Shown here: positions 5,068 to 5,283 of the stretch, one piece after another
Layout: every line of letters begins with the position of its first letter
Position numbering within the stretch: position 1 is the first letter of the stretch
Assembly: GCA_046723645.1 (NCBI GenBank)
Contig: JBKOUY010000045.1
Coordinates: 1-5,283 of the forward strand
Reading direction: 5' to 3'
Source: DASQUK01 sp046723645
GTDB lineage: Bacteria > Actinomycetota > Acidimicrobiia > Acidimicrobiales > VFJN01
DNA: 5,283 bases
Notes under the pieces: generated by a model
Databases searched by the model: none
Told to the model about the DNA's origin: nothing
Seen by the model: only the letters and a program-made list of their open reading frames with translations
Position numbers and translations under genes: made by a program

Positions 5068-5283
5068 TCAGCCCGCCACCGCTGCGGCGAGCCGGTCCTT
5101 GGCGACCTCGTCGAGCTCGGTGTACTCCTCGCCGGTGTCGACCCAGTCCTCGAACTGGATGACGCCCAGCTCCTCGAACCGGCGCCGCAGCCAGCCCTCG
5201 GAGGCGTCGAGCAGGCCGAGCTTCTTGCAGTTGGGCACGATCTTGGAGAACAGCAGCTGCTGGAACATGTTCTCCTTGGGCGG
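5068..5283 (-). CDS. C-terminal fragment of a protein, possibly ferritin-like/diiron
   Basis: The stop codon is at 5068-5070 and the frame stays open to the window edge, giving 71 C-terminal residues that begin PPKENMFQQLLF. The visible part contains LLFSKIVPNCKKLGLLDAS, then GWLRRRFEELGVIQFEDW and an acidic tail (DTGEEYTELDE). The VPN-LGLL and RFEELGV pattern reminds me of the C-termini of ferritin-like or AurF-type diiron proteins, but no metal ligands are visible and the identity is tentative. The Met at 5268 has AAGGAG three bases upstream, which could make it a start; the spacing is tight, and the residues before it read as ordinary protein, so an internal Met is more likely. It converges on the membrane protein gene with only 27 bp between stop codons. 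Confidence 0.75.
   Translation of the reverse strand, partial: PPKENMFQQLLFSKIVPNCKKLGLLDASEGWLRRRFEELGVIQFEDWVDTGEEYTELDEVAKDRLAAAVAG

Overview
This is a very GC-rich bacterial window with almost exclusively G/C third codon positions, long spurious open frames on the antisense strands, and probable leaderless promoters. Together these suggest a high-GC actinobacterium (Actinomycetota, possibly a deep-branching class). Lineage is inferred from composition and protein style only. I see no rRNA, tRNA, CRISPR array, insertion sequence or phage gene.

Five protein genes fill the window, and their strands alternate strictly. (1) Complement of 1-1097: the N-terminal two thirds or so of a secreted, probably lipid-anchored Ntn-hydrolase acylase of the penicillin / aculeacin A / PvdQ family, cut by the window edge. 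(2) 1196-2164 (+): a complete pirin with all four metal ligands. (3) Complement of 2320-3612: a complete membrane-anchored alpha/beta-hydrolase esterase resembling the mycobacterial LipM/LipC/LipQ group. (4) 3769-5040 (+): a five-helix membrane protein with a histidine-rich linker and a Cys/His/Trp-rich extracytoplasmic domain whose function I do not recognise. (5) Complement of 5068-5283: the C-terminal end of a protein that tentatively resembles ferritin-like diiron proteins.

The layout gives two divergent promoter regions (1098-1195 and 3613-3768) and two convergent junctions (2165-2319 and 5041-5067). No two adjacent genes share a strand, so nothing here is an operon and each gene is probably its own transcription unit. 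The first divergent region holds a perfect operator-like palindrome. The first convergent junction holds two strong hairpins in tandem, probably terminators. The second convergent junction is only 27 bp and has no obvious terminator.

A common biochemical theme is weak. Two genes are hydrolases acting at or outside the membrane on amide or ester substrates. Two others (pirin and the His-rich membrane protein), and perhaps the fifth, are likely metal proteins. The least explained item is the His-rich membrane protein at 3769-5040, where the predicted topology puts nearly every histidine and all four cysteines on the outer face of the membrane.
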